Shown: positions 1 to 6,060 of the stretch, one piece after another
Layout of the letters: every line of letters begins with the position of its first letter
Position numbering within the stretch: position 1 is the stretch's first letter
Source: Octadecabacter sp.
GTDB taxonomy: Bacteria; Pseudomonadota; Alphaproteobacteria; Rhodobacterales; Rhodobacteraceae
Direction: 5' to 3'
NCBI GenBank assembly: GCA_003533975.1
Contig: DQCL01000279.1
Coordinates: 1-6,504 of the forward strand
Length of the DNA stretch: 6,504 nt
Position numbers and translations under genes: made by a program
The notes under the pieces: generated by a model
Told to the model about the DNA's origin: nothing
Seen by the model: only the letters and a program-made list of their open reading frames with translations
Databases searched by the model: none

Positions 1-232
1 GGGCATCATGAACGCCTTTATCGAGATCGCGGAACAGCAGAACACGAACCTTGCCGTGGTTGCACCCGGTATTGCCGAGGCATTGCTTGCCACGGGGTTG
101 GGCCTGTTCGCGGCGATCCCTGCGGTTATCTATTACAACAAACTTAGCGCGGACGCGGACCGGATTGTCAGCGGTTATGAAGCCTTTGCGGATGAGTTCG
201 CCACAATCCTTAGCCGCCAGTTGGATTCCTGA
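1..232 (+). CDS. tolQ: TolQ, C-terminal part (5' end outside window)
   Basis: This is the last 76 codons of TolQ, the multi-spanning inner-membrane stator subunit that, with TolR, converts proton flow into force on TolA. The reading frame enters at base 2 and ends at the TGA at 230-232. The fragment starts at the end of TM2 (GIMNAFIEIAEQQ), then has the highly conserved VAPGIAEALLATGLGLFAA segment forming TM3 (fragment residues about 20-43). The Thr in EALLAT matches the TM3 threonine proposed to line the ion path in E. coli TolQ. A short cytoplasmic tail follows, ending in the family-typical DEFATILSRQ. The ATG at base 8 is internal and not a start. tolR begins 3 bases after the stop. The ExbB and MotA relatives are less likely because tolR and tolA follow directly. 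Confidence 0.96.
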   Translation, partial: GIMNAFIEIAEQQNTNLAVVAPGIAEALLATGLGLFAAIPAVIYYNKLSADADRIVSGYEAFADEFATILSRQLDS

Positions 233-235
233 GCC

Positions 236-715
236 GTGGGCGCGGGTGTCATGAAACAAGCGGACGGCGGAGGCGGTAGACGCGCACGCCGTCGCGGTCG
301 CCGGTCAATGCCGATGAGCGAGATTAACGTCACGCCGTTCGTGGATGTGATGTTGGTGTTGCTGATTATCTTCATGGTGGCGGCACCGTTGTCTGTTGTT
401 GGTGTTCCTGTGCAAACGCCTGAAACTGCGGCCAGCGCATTGCCGACCCCGCAAGAGGAGCCGTTGACGGTGACGCTGACGGCTGAGGGTGGTGTGTTCA
501 TTCAGGAAACTGAAGTTGATCTTGCAGAGCTGGTGACGCGTTTGCGCGGGATTGCAGCGGAACGTGACAGTGACCAGATATTCCTGCGTGCTGATGGCGT
601 GAATGCGTGGAACGACGTGGCGCAGGTTATGGGGGCGCTGAACGCGGCTGGATTTAACAACATTGGTCTGGTGACAGACATTGGTGGTCCGACTTTGGAC
701 GGGCAAGACGGGTAA
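236..715 (+). CDS. tolR: TolR, stator subunit of the Tol-Pal motor
   Basis: TolR (159 aa) is an ExbD/TolR-family protein with one transmembrane helix and a periplasmic domain. It partners TolQ and regulates TolA energisation. Residues 1-27 are a cytoplasmic leader with a glycine run and a dense arginine cluster (residues 15-23). The family signature SEINVTPFVDVMLVLLIIF (28-46) follows and runs into the single TM (about 36-52). Asp37 in that helix is the equivalent of the essential proton-carrying Asp23 of E. coli TolR. The periplasmic part (about 53-159) has the expected mixed fold and length. I chose the GTG at 236 because an MGAG start is typical of relatives as I recall them and it sits 3 bases after the tolQ stop. 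An in-frame ATG at 251 (residue 6) is the alternative. Neither has a strong Shine-Dalgarno, which suggests translational coupling to tolQ. Confidence 0.95.
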   Translation: MGAGVMKQADGGGGRRARRRGRRSMPMSEINVTPFVDVMLVLLIIFMVAAPLSVVGVPVQTPETAASALPTPQEEPLTVTLTAEGGVFIQETEVDLAELVTRLRGIAAERDSDQIFLRADGVNAWNDVAQVMGALNAAGFNNIGLVTDIGGPTLDGQDG

Positions 716-721
716 ACGCAC

Positions 722-1843
722 ATGAGTGTCGGCACCTATCTTTCAGGCACGGGACACGCGGCGTTGGTCGTGTGGATGGTTGTCGGCTGGGGCATGTCGT
801 CCGAGCCGCTGCCGTTTGAGGTGACGGAAGTGTCTGTTGTTTCGGGGGCTGATTTTGCTGCGATGACCCAAGGGGTGCAGCCTGATCTGCCGCTAAGTGA
901 CCCTGCCGAGATTGAACAGCCTGTCGTTGAAGATGTAACGCCCCCCACGCCCGAGGTTGAGACACCGCCCGAGGTAACTGAGGCCCCGCAACCGGTTGAA
1001 CCGCCCGCGCCGGAAACCCCACCAGAGGCACCGGATTTGGCCGTGCCGGAAACCGTTGTGACGGATGTGGCGCCAGATATTCCCGACACGCCAACGATTG
1101 TCGCGCCGCCACCGTCCGCCGAGCTTGGCACCAGTGCACGCCCCATTCCGCGCCCCGCAACGCGCGTCGCGCCCGAAATTGTGGCTCCGCCAGAACCAGA
1201 TGCGACAGTCGCGCCAGAAGTGGCGCAAGCCGCGACAGAGCAAACTGAGGCGCCGGTTGAAGAGGTTACGGAACCAGTAGACGAAACCACAGCCCCAGAA
1301 GAGGCGGCGGACCAGATCGTGACGGAGGCCGAAGAGCCTGCGTTTGCGCCAGAGATTTCATCGCGCCCACAAACGCGGCCCCAAAGGGCCACACCTGCGG
1401 TCGAAACACCCAGTGAGGATGTCGTTGATCCGGTTGCCGCGGCGTTGGAAGCGGCCGGTGCTGCGGAACCGACGACGCCCACACCGTCCACGACGCCGAC
1501 ACCGGGTCTGTCTGGCGGGCAGTTGTCGGACGGCGATAAGTCGGGTTTCCTGCGCCAAGTCGGGAACTGTTGGAACACGGGCACATTGTCCACGGGCGCA
1601 CAAAGCACCATCATCGACATGGTCTTTGACATGACGCCAGATGGTCGCCCCGTAGCCGGATCAATTCGTCTGGACGGGTTTTCTGGGGGCAGTGCTGCGG
1701 ACGCGGATGCAGCGTTCCAGACAGCGCGCCGCGCGCTGCTGCGCTGCACGGGCGATACGGGCTATGATTTGCCGCGTGAGCAATATGAGCAGTGGCAAAG
1801 GGTCATTCTGACCGTTGATCCGACCTCGATGAGGCAGCGATGA
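722..1843 (+). CDS. tolA: TolA, periplasm-spanning energy transducer
   Basis: TolA (373 aa; E. coli TolA is 421) links the TolQR motor to TolB and Pal. Domain I is one N-terminal TM (about residues 7-24) with Ser8-x3-His12, the start of the SHLS motif that contacts TolQ. The later L and S positions of that motif are Met19 and Trp23 here. Domain II (about 27-265) is a low-complexity Pro/Glu/Thr/Val/Ala linker, strongly acidic and without lysine. It contains two arginine-proline patches at 140-148 and 215-222 and a short TTPTP tandem repeat at 251-262. Domain III (about 271-373) is the folded TolA C-terminal domain, with the alphaproteobacterial NCWN (Cys283), Cys342 and the region from GYDLP to the end. 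The two cysteines could form a disulfide in the periplasm. The start ATG is 6 bases past the tolR stop. The linker differs from the Ala/Lys helical one of enterobacteria, so global similarity to E. coli TolA will be low; identity rests on domain order and synteny. Confidence 0.94.
   Translation: MSVGTYLSGTGHAALVVWMVVGWGMSSEPLPFEVTEVSVVSGADFAAMTQGVQPDLPLSDPAEIEQPVVEDVTPPTPEVETPPEVTEAPQPVEPPAPETPPEAPDLAVPETVVTDVAPDIPDTPTIVAPPPSAELGTSARPIPRPATRVAPEIVAPPEPDATVAPEVAQAATEQTEAPVEEVTEPVDETTAPEEAADQIVTEAEEPAFAPEISSRPQTRPQRATPAVETPSEDVVDPVAAALEAAGAAEPTTPTPSTTPTPGLSGGQLSDGDKSGFLRQVGNCWNTGTLSTGAQSTIIDMVFDMTPDGRPVAGSIRLDGFSGGSAADADAAFQTARRALLRCTGDTGYDLPREQYEQWQRVILTVDPTSMRQR
1472..1507 (+). repeat. Two-copy 18-bp tandem repeat inside tolA
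   Basis: Two adjacent 18-base units (1472-1489 and 1490-1507) encode TTPTPS and TTPTPG. The first 15 bases of the units differ at one position (ccc versus ccg), and the last codon differs (tcc versus ggt). The repeat lies at the end of the TolA linker, just before the folded C-terminal domain. It is a likely site of linker length variation by slippage. It is a minor feature and could be ordinary low complexity. Confidence 0.5.
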
Positions 1844-1926
1844 AAACCGAGATGTCCAAAATTATTAACCTTGCAGTGATCCGCCGAGCAAAAAACTCCC
1901 CGTTGAAAAGTGGGATAATAAAGTGA
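1840..1926 (+). CDS. Possible 28-aa bridging small ORF between tolA and tolB
   Basis: An ATG at 1840-1842 overlaps the tolA stop TGA (1841-1843) in an ATGA arrangement. It opens a 28-codon frame that ends at TGA 1924-1926, overlapping the candidate tolB start GTG (1923-1925) in a GTGA arrangement. The peptide would start [11 protein letters not shown] and end SGIIK. It is basic, has no clear signal peptide or TM segment, and I recognise no family. Only 15 of 28 codons end in G or C, and it finishes with two ATA codons, so it does not look like a protein under strong codon selection. Its possible role is translational coupling, carrying ribosomes across the 79-base gap into tolB. Chance is a serious alternative, since a frame this short is common in random sequence; the double stop/start overlap is the only reason to list it. 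Confidence 0.25.
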   Translation: MKTEMSKIINLAVIRRAKNSPLKSGIIK

Positions 1927-3275
1927 GTATACGCGCCATGATGACCAAATTGATGACCGCATTCGCCGCGACGATGATCGCACTTGTTTCACTCGGTGCC
2001 GCTGTGGTCCCCGCGCAAGCGCAAGAACCGCTGCGCCTGACGTTGCGCGATGGTGTGATTGAGGCGCTGCCCTTTGCGCTGCCAAGCTTTCAGGCGGAAG
2101 TTGCAGGGTCCGAGCAGATGGCCGCAGATATCAGTCGCGTGATTGCGGAAGACTTGAATGGCACAGGCCTATTTCGCCAGATCCAGAGTTCTTCGTTCAT
2201 TTCGACCCCCGCGGGCTTTGGCAGCCCGATTGAGTTTGCCGATTGGCGTGCGATCAATGCGCAGGCGCTGATCACGGGTGCGGTGGCCGTGAATGGCAAC
2301 CAAGTGACGGTGAAGTTCCGTCTGTATGATGTGTTTTCCGGTGCCGAAATGGGTGAGGGGCTGCAATTTGCAGGGACCACCGATGGCTGGCGTCGCATGT
2401 CGCACAAAGTGGCCGACGTTGTTTATTCGCGCGTGACGGGTGAGGCCGGATATTTTGACAGCCGCATCGTTTATGTCGCTGAAACAGGCCCCAAGAATGA
2501 CCGTGCCAAGCGTCTTGCGATTATGGATTATGACGGCGCGAATGTGCAGTATTTGACCGACAGCAGCGCGATTGTGCTGGCACCGCGGTTCTCCGCGACG
2601 GGTGATCGGGTTCTATACACCAGTTATGAAAGCGGATTTCCGCGCATTAACGTGTTGGATGTCGCGACGGTCGGGCGTCAGCAATTGACGACTGCGCCGG
2701 GCGATATGGCGTTCTCTCCGCGTTTTAGTCTTGATGGGCGTCAGGTGATTTACAGCCTCATTAATGGTGGCAACACAGACATCTACCGCACGGATTTGGC
2801 GACAGGTCAGAACACCCGTTTGACCAACACGCCTGCGATTGAAACTGCGCCGAGCTTTAGCCCTGATGGAAGCCAGATTGTGTTTGAAAGCGACCGGTCC
2901 GGTACGCAGCAGTTATATGTGATGTCCGCCAATGGCGGTGAGCCGCAGCGTATTTCCTTTGGAAACGGGCGTTATGGCACGCCAGTGTGGTCGCCGCGTG
3001 GCGATTTGATTGCCTTTACCAAGCAAGAAGCAGGGCGGTTCCATATTGGTGTGATGCGCACGGATGGCACCGAAGAACGCCTTTTGACGTCTTCGTTCTT
3101 GGATGAAGGGCCGACATGGGCACCCAATGGCCGCGTCATCATGTTTGGGCGTGAAACCCAAGGGGCGGACGGCACGACGGCGCTGTATTCTGTTGATATC
3201 ACGGGTCGTAACCTGCGCCGCGTTAGCACACCGCAAGGCGGATCTGATCCGTCGTGGGGGCCATTGCAGCGGTAA
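1923..3275 (+). CDS. tolB: TolB, periplasmic beta-propeller protein of Tol-Pal
   Basis: TolB (450 aa from this start) is a soluble periplasmic protein that binds Pal and the TolA C-terminal domain. A Sec signal peptide covers residues 1-33, with likely cleavage after AQA before QEPLRL. The mature N-terminus is the segment that switches between Pal and TolA in E. coli. An alpha/beta N-terminal domain (about 35-170) includes the typical [11 protein letters not shown] and [13 protein letters not shown]-terminal six-bladed WD40-like propeller follows. At least five blade motifs are visible (RFSATG, RFSLDG, SFSPDG at 311-316, VWSPRG, TWAPNG), and the protein ends SDPSWGPLQ as is usual. The start is uncertain: GTG 1923 overlaps the small upstream ORF, while ATG 1938 or 1941 would give a cleaner signal peptide, with AGTGAG (1922-1927) as a weak ribosome site. 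An in-frame TAA at 1866-1868 limits upstream extension. Confidence 0.96.
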   Translation: MSIRAMMTKLMTAFAATMIALVSLGAAVVPAQAQEPLRLTLRDGVIEALPFALPSFQAEVAGSEQMAADISRVIAEDLNGTGLFRQIQSSSFISTPAGFGSPIEFADWRAINAQALITGAVAVNGNQVTVKFRLYDVFSGAEMGEGLQFAGTTDGWRRMSHKVADVVYSRVTGEAGYFDSRIVYVAETGPKNDRAKRLAIMDYDGANVQYLTDSSAIVLAPRFSATGDRVLYTSYESGFPRINVLDVATVGRQQLTTAPGDMAFSPRFSLDGRQVIYSLINGGNTDIYRTDLATGQNTRLTNTPAIETAPSFSPDGSQIVFESDRSGTQQLYVMSANGGEPQRISFGNGRYGTPVWSPRGDLIAFTKQEAGRFHIGVMRTDGTEERLLTSSFLDEGPTWAPNGRVIMFGRETQGADGTTALYSVDITGRNLRRVSTPQGGSDPSWGPLQR

Positions 3276-3299
3276 TAGGCGCTGATCACGCATTCGCGA

Positions 3300-3328
3300 T
3301 TCTCAATTGGGAAAAGCCGTGCTAAAGT
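3300..3328 (+). promoter_or_regulatory. Candidate internal promoter upstream of pal
   Basis: The 91-base tolB-pal gap contains TTCTCA (3300-3305), a 17-base spacer and TAAAGT (3323-3328). Each hexamer matches 4 of 6 positions of the sigma-70 consensus, and TG at 3320-3321 gives an extended -10. Transcription would start near 3335, about 30 bases before the pal ATG. Extra pal transcription would fit the high abundance of this lipoprotein in other bacteria. A GATTC (3298-3302) overlaps the -35 and matches the GANTC site of the alphaproteobacterial CcrM methylase. This is a pattern match by eye only. Confidence 0.33.
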
Positions 3329-3366
3329 CGATGTAACGAGCAAACAAAAAATAACGGGACAGACCC

Positions 3367-3903
3367 ATGAAACATTTTATCAAAGCCGCACTGGTGATTG
3401 GCGCACTTTCATTGAGCGCCTGTACCAACGCTGACAGATTTGACAACGCCGATGCGGTTGATCTGAATGCGCAGAACGGTTTGAACGCAGCGAATGACAT
3501 CAACCAAACAGGTTTGGGCGGCGCGAACGACCCCGCCAGCCCGCAGTTCTTCAGCCAGACAATTGGTGACCGCGTGTTGTTTGAAGTTGATACATCCACG
3601 CTGACAGCAGCAGGCCGCGCGACGTTGGACGGGCAAGCCGGCTGGTTGGCAACAAATTCCGACTATCTGGCTGTTATCGAAGGCCACGCAGATGAGCAGG
3701 GCACACGGGAATATAACCTTGCGCTGGGCGCACGCCGTGCCAATGCGGTTCGTGAATATCTGGTGTCCAAGGGGCTGGCTGCAAGCCGTATCCGCACCGT
3801 ATCTTATGGCAAAGAACGTCCGCTTGAAGTCTGTTCAGCTGAAAGCTGTTATGCGCAAAACCGCCGCGCTGTGACCATTATTTCTATCGGTCAAAACAGC
3901 TAA
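3367..3903 (+). CDS. pal: Pal, peptidoglycan-associated outer-membrane lipoprotein
   Basis: Pal (178 aa) anchors the outer membrane to peptidoglycan and is mobilised to the septum by TolB and TolA. A type II signal peptide ends in the lipobox LSAC, with Cys19 the lipidated residue. The next residue is not Asp (Thr20), so there is no classic +2 inner-membrane retention signal. A flexible Asn/Asp/Ala-rich linker (20-60) leads to the OmpA-like domain (about 68-176). This carries GHADEQGTREYN (106-117) and LGARRANAV (120-128). Asp109 and Arg124 sit 15 residues apart, as in the diaminopimelate-binding pair of OmpA-family domains. The end has SYGKERP and then Cys156 and Cys161, a C-x4-C pair absent from E. 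coli Pal and possibly a disulfide. The ATG follows CGGGAC (3355-3360), a weak ribosome site. cpoB begins 19 bases after the stop. Confidence 0.97.
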   Translation: MKHFIKAALVIGALSLSACTNADRFDNADAVDLNAQNGLNAANDINQTGLGGANDPASPQFFSQTIGDRVLFEVDTSTLTAAGRATLDGQAGWLATNSDYLAVIEGHADEQGTREYNLALGARRANAVREYLVSKGLAASRIRTVSYGKERPLEVCSAESCYAQNRRAVTIISIGQNS

Positions 3904-3910
3904 GTTCTTT

Positions 3911-3919
3911 CGGGGGGAA
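3911..3919 (+). promoter_or_regulatory. Ribosome binding site of cpoB
   Basis: The purine-rich cggggggaa lies 3 bases before the ATG at 3923, with its G-rich core a few bases further back. It is the clearest Shine-Dalgarno-like run inside the tol-pal part of the window and supports the chosen cpoB start. It lies in the 19-base gap after pal, where no terminator can fit. Confidence 0.6.
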
Positions 3920-3922
3920 GAC

Positions 3923-4738
3923 ATGTTTCGCACATTTGCACTTATTCTAGCGATGGCCGTCCCTGCTGGGGCGGCTTTTGCACAAGATCAAACACTTGCC
4001 GATATTCGCGCTGAGTTGACCGCGCTGTATTCTGATGTGACGGCGTTGCGCAACGAGTTGGTATCGTCCGGTCAGGCTGGGCAGGGCGCGACAGGGTCGA
4101 CGCCGCTGGATCGTTTGAATTCTATCGAAGCAGAACTGACGCGTTTGACGTCCAAAACCGAAGATCTGGAATTTCGCATCACCCGCATCACGCGGGATGG
4201 CACCAACCGTGTTGGTGATCTGGAATTCCGCCTGTGCGAGCTTGAAGCCGGATGCGATATTGGTAGCCTTGGTGACACACCGTCCCTTGGGGGCGTTGAT
4301 GTTGAACCTGTGGCCCCCGCGGTTGAGACGGTTCCGAATGCTGGCCCGTCCCTTGCGATTGGGGAGCAGGAAGACTTCACGCGGGCGCAGGAGGCGCTCG
4401 CCTCGGGTGACTTTCGCAGCGCCGTTGACCTCCTTGCGACCTTCAATGAGAGCTACCCGGGCAGCCCAGTAGCGGCCGATGCGAATTTCCTGCGTGGCCA
4501 AGCGTATGAGCAGCTGGGTGAGACAACCAACGCGGCGCGTGCGTACCTTGCGGCGTTCAGTGGTAATCCAGAAGGGTCGATTGCACCTGCGGCATTGACC
4601 AAGCTCGGTAAGTCGCTTGCAGCCTTGGGGCAGCAACAAGACGCCTGCGTCACCTTAGGCGAAGTCGCGACGCGATTCCCCGGTACGCCGGAAGTTGGCG
4701 AAGCCGCACAGGCGATGGCGACGCTCGGGTGCGGCTGA
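3923..4738 (+). CDS. cpoB: CpoB/YbgF, Tol-Pal system periplasmic coordinator
   Basis: CpoB (271 aa; formerly YbgF) is a periplasmic protein. In E. coli it connects Tol-Pal with PBP1B-LpoB, coupling outer-membrane constriction to septal peptidoglycan synthesis. A Sec signal peptide (1-20) is cleaved after AFA, before QDQTL. Residues about 22-48 and 62-110 are predicted helical, and the second stretch is the trimerising coiled coil (LDRLNSIEAELTRLTSKTE). Within it the hexapeptides DLEFRI (81-86) and DLEFRL (99-104) repeat 18 residues apart, and Cys105 and Cys111 follow. A Pro/Val-rich hinge (about 115-145) precedes the C-terminal TPR domain (about 150-270). Three repeats are recognisable: FTRAQEALASGDFRSAVDLL, the ANFLRGQAYEQLGE stretch, and the LGKSLAALGQQQDACVTL stretch. 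Length and position after pal are standard. The gene end overlaps tilS by 10 bases. Confidence 0.94.
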   Translation: MFRTFALILAMAVPAGAAFAQDQTLADIRAELTALYSDVTALRNELVSSGQAGQGATGSTPLDRLNSIEAELTRLTSKTEDLEFRITRITRDGTNRVGDLEFRLCELEAGCDIGSLGDTPSLGGVDVEPVAPAVETVPNAGPSLAIGEQEDFTRAQEALASGDFRSAVDLLATFNESYPGSPVAADANFLRGQAYEQLGETTNAARAYLAAFSGNPEGSIAPAALTKLGKSLAALGQQQDACVTLGEVATRFPGTPEVGEAAQAMATLGCG

Positions 4739-5988
4739 CGCTAAAAGAGCGGTTTCAAGAACAGGTAGACGGAGCCCTGCGCGACCCGTGGGGTGCTGGA
4801 CCTGTCGCGCTGGCGGTGTCTGGTGGTGGCGATTCCACCGCATTGATGCACCTTGCCGCGCAAACCATTGACCCAGAACGCTTGCATGTCCTCACCGTTG
4901 ATCATGGGTTGCGGGATGTTGCTGGAGAGATCGAACTGGTTGCAAAGCAGGCGGGGGAACTTGGCTTGCGTCACGAGGTGTTGACTTGGGTATGGAATGG
5001 GACTGGAAACCTGCAGGCCGAAGCCCGCATCGGGCGTTGGGCCGCCATTGAGACTTACTGCGCTTCGCTGGATGGCGAAGTCTGCTGCATGACGGGCCAC
5101 ACCCGCGAGGATCAGGCGGAAACGGTTCTGATGCGTTTGGCGCGAGGGTCCGGCGTGGCTGGATTGGCAGGGATGCAGCCCTATGGTGCGGCCCCCGACG
5201 GGCTGCGAATTTTCAGACCCTTACTGGATGAAACCCGCGCCGAATTACGCGAATGGCTCACGGGGGGAGGCATTTCATGGTCCGATGACCCCTCAAATGA
5301 AGACCCGCGATTTGACCGCGTTCGTGCCCGCCAGATGCAGGCGGAGTTGGCGAAGTTGGGGCTAACCACCGATCGGCTAGCGCAGACAGCGGCGCACATG
5401 CAGGCCGCGCGACGGGAACTGGTCCAGTACAGCGTGATGATCGCGAAGGAATACGCTTCGGAATATGCTGGCGACGTGCTGTTTCCCGTGGAGTGGGACG
5501 ATCACCGTGATGTGGCGCAGCGCCTTTTTCGGCATGCGTTGCACCATGTCGGGGGCGGGGCGTACCCACCCAGATCAGACGCGGCACTGGCGTTGTGGGA
5601 CGCCGCGCAAACGGGCCAAGGCGGAACACTCCACGGCTGTTTGGTAACAGTCGACGGCGACGCACTTCGGGTAACGCGCGAGTTTGCAGCAACGCAAGCG
5701 TCGGTCCTATGGGCGAACCGCGTTTGCGGTAAGCTCTGGGATAATCGCTGGCTGGTTAGCGATGATACGGGCGGGGATTCTAAGGGTGATCTCAGCATTC
5801 GTGCGCTTGGTGAGTCTCTGAAAGATGTTCCTGATTGGCGTGATGTGGGCCTGCCGCGCGCGTCGCTTATGGCGTCTCCTGCGGTGTTTGACGGCGAAAC
5901 GCTGATTTCTGCGCCGGTTGCGGGGCTACAAAACGGATTTAGCGCGCGCATTGTCGCGGATTTCATGTCTTTCTTGCTTTCCCGTTGA
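4729..5988 (+). CDS. tilS: tRNA(Ile)-lysidine synthetase TilS
   Basis: TilS (419 aa; E. coli TilS is 432) is a cytoplasmic N-type ATP pyrophosphatase. It joins lysine to C34 of the CAU-anticodon isoleucine tRNA so that it reads AUA instead of AUG, and it is essential in most bacteria. The ATP-binding PP-loop SGGGDS is at residues 31-36. VDHGLR follows at 57-62, then TGHTREDQAETVLMRLARG (122-140) and RPLLDETRAELREWL (163-177). The family substrate-binding signature DDPSNEDPRFDRVR closes the catalytic domain (186-199). Residues about 210-419 are the more variable C-terminal tRNA-binding part. I chose the GTG at 4729 because it overlaps the cpoB stop (4736-4738) by 10 bases and leaves the usual short leader before the PP-loop. 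No separate ribosome site is obvious, so coupled translation with cpoB is likely. Confidence 0.96.
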   Translation: MRLTLKERFQEQVDGALRDPWGAGPVALAVSGGGDSTALMHLAAQTIDPERLHVLTVDHGLRDVAGEIELVAKQAGELGLRHEVLTWVWNGTGNLQAEARIGRWAAIETYCASLDGEVCCMTGHTREDQAETVLMRLARGSGVAGLAGMQPYGAAPDGLRIFRPLLDETRAELREWLTGGGISWSDDPSNEDPRFDRVRARQMQAELAKLGLTTDRLAQTAAHMQAARRELVQYSVMIAKEYASEYAGDVLFPVEWDDHRDVAQRLFRHALHHVGGGAYPPRSDAALALWDAAQTGQGGTLHGCLVTVDGDALRVTREFAATQASVLWANRVCGKLWDNRWLVSDDTGGDSKGDLSIRALGESLKDVPDWRDVGLPRASLMASPAVFDGETLISAPVAGLQNGFSARIVADFMSFLLSR

Positions 5989-6012
5989 ACTCGGCTTTTT
6001 AGGCTCTATCTT
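5985..6012 (+). promoter_or_regulatory. Candidate ftsH promoter overlapping the tilS stop
   Basis: TTGAAC (5985-5990) and TATCTT (6007-6012) are separated by 16 bases. Each matches the sigma-70 consensus at 4 of 6 positions. The -35 hexamer includes the tilS stop codon. It sits about 60 bases before the ftsH start and would allow ftsH expression independent of the tol-pal operon. No terminator-like hairpin separates tilS from ftsH, so read-through is also possible. I saw no recognisable heat-shock sigma-32 site here, though alphaproteobacterial ftsH genes can be heat-induced. This is a by-eye match. Confidence 0.35.
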
Positions 6013-6060
6013 ATGGACGTGGCCCCCAAATCTGTGGTTTGAGTGCCAAATTATTTTCTA

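Noticed and set aside
736..1749. Long antisense open frame (337 codons) opposite tolA
   Set aside because: Its translation is a low-complexity Ser/Gly/Ala/Thr run, the mirror of the Pro/Glu/Thr codons of the TolA linker. It has no domain, and the sense strand has a clear tolA.
1893..1922. Possible hairpin TCCC/GGGA before tolB
   Set aside because: The stem is only 4 pairs with an 11-base loop and no extension; not distinguishable from chance.
3276..3366. Terminator between tolB and pal
   Set aside because: No hairpin plus T-run is present. Small palindromes (tgatca, tcgcga) are single restriction-like sites.
3947..4639. Antisense open frame (230 codons) opposite cpoB
   Set aside because: It is Arg-rich with no recognisable family, and the sense frame has a signal peptide, coiled coil and TPR domain. 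It is a shadow.
5989..6060. Possible terminator after tilS (T-run at 5996-6000)
   Set aside because: No stem of useful length precedes the T-run. Only a 4-base caaa/tttg pair is seen further on, too weak to call.
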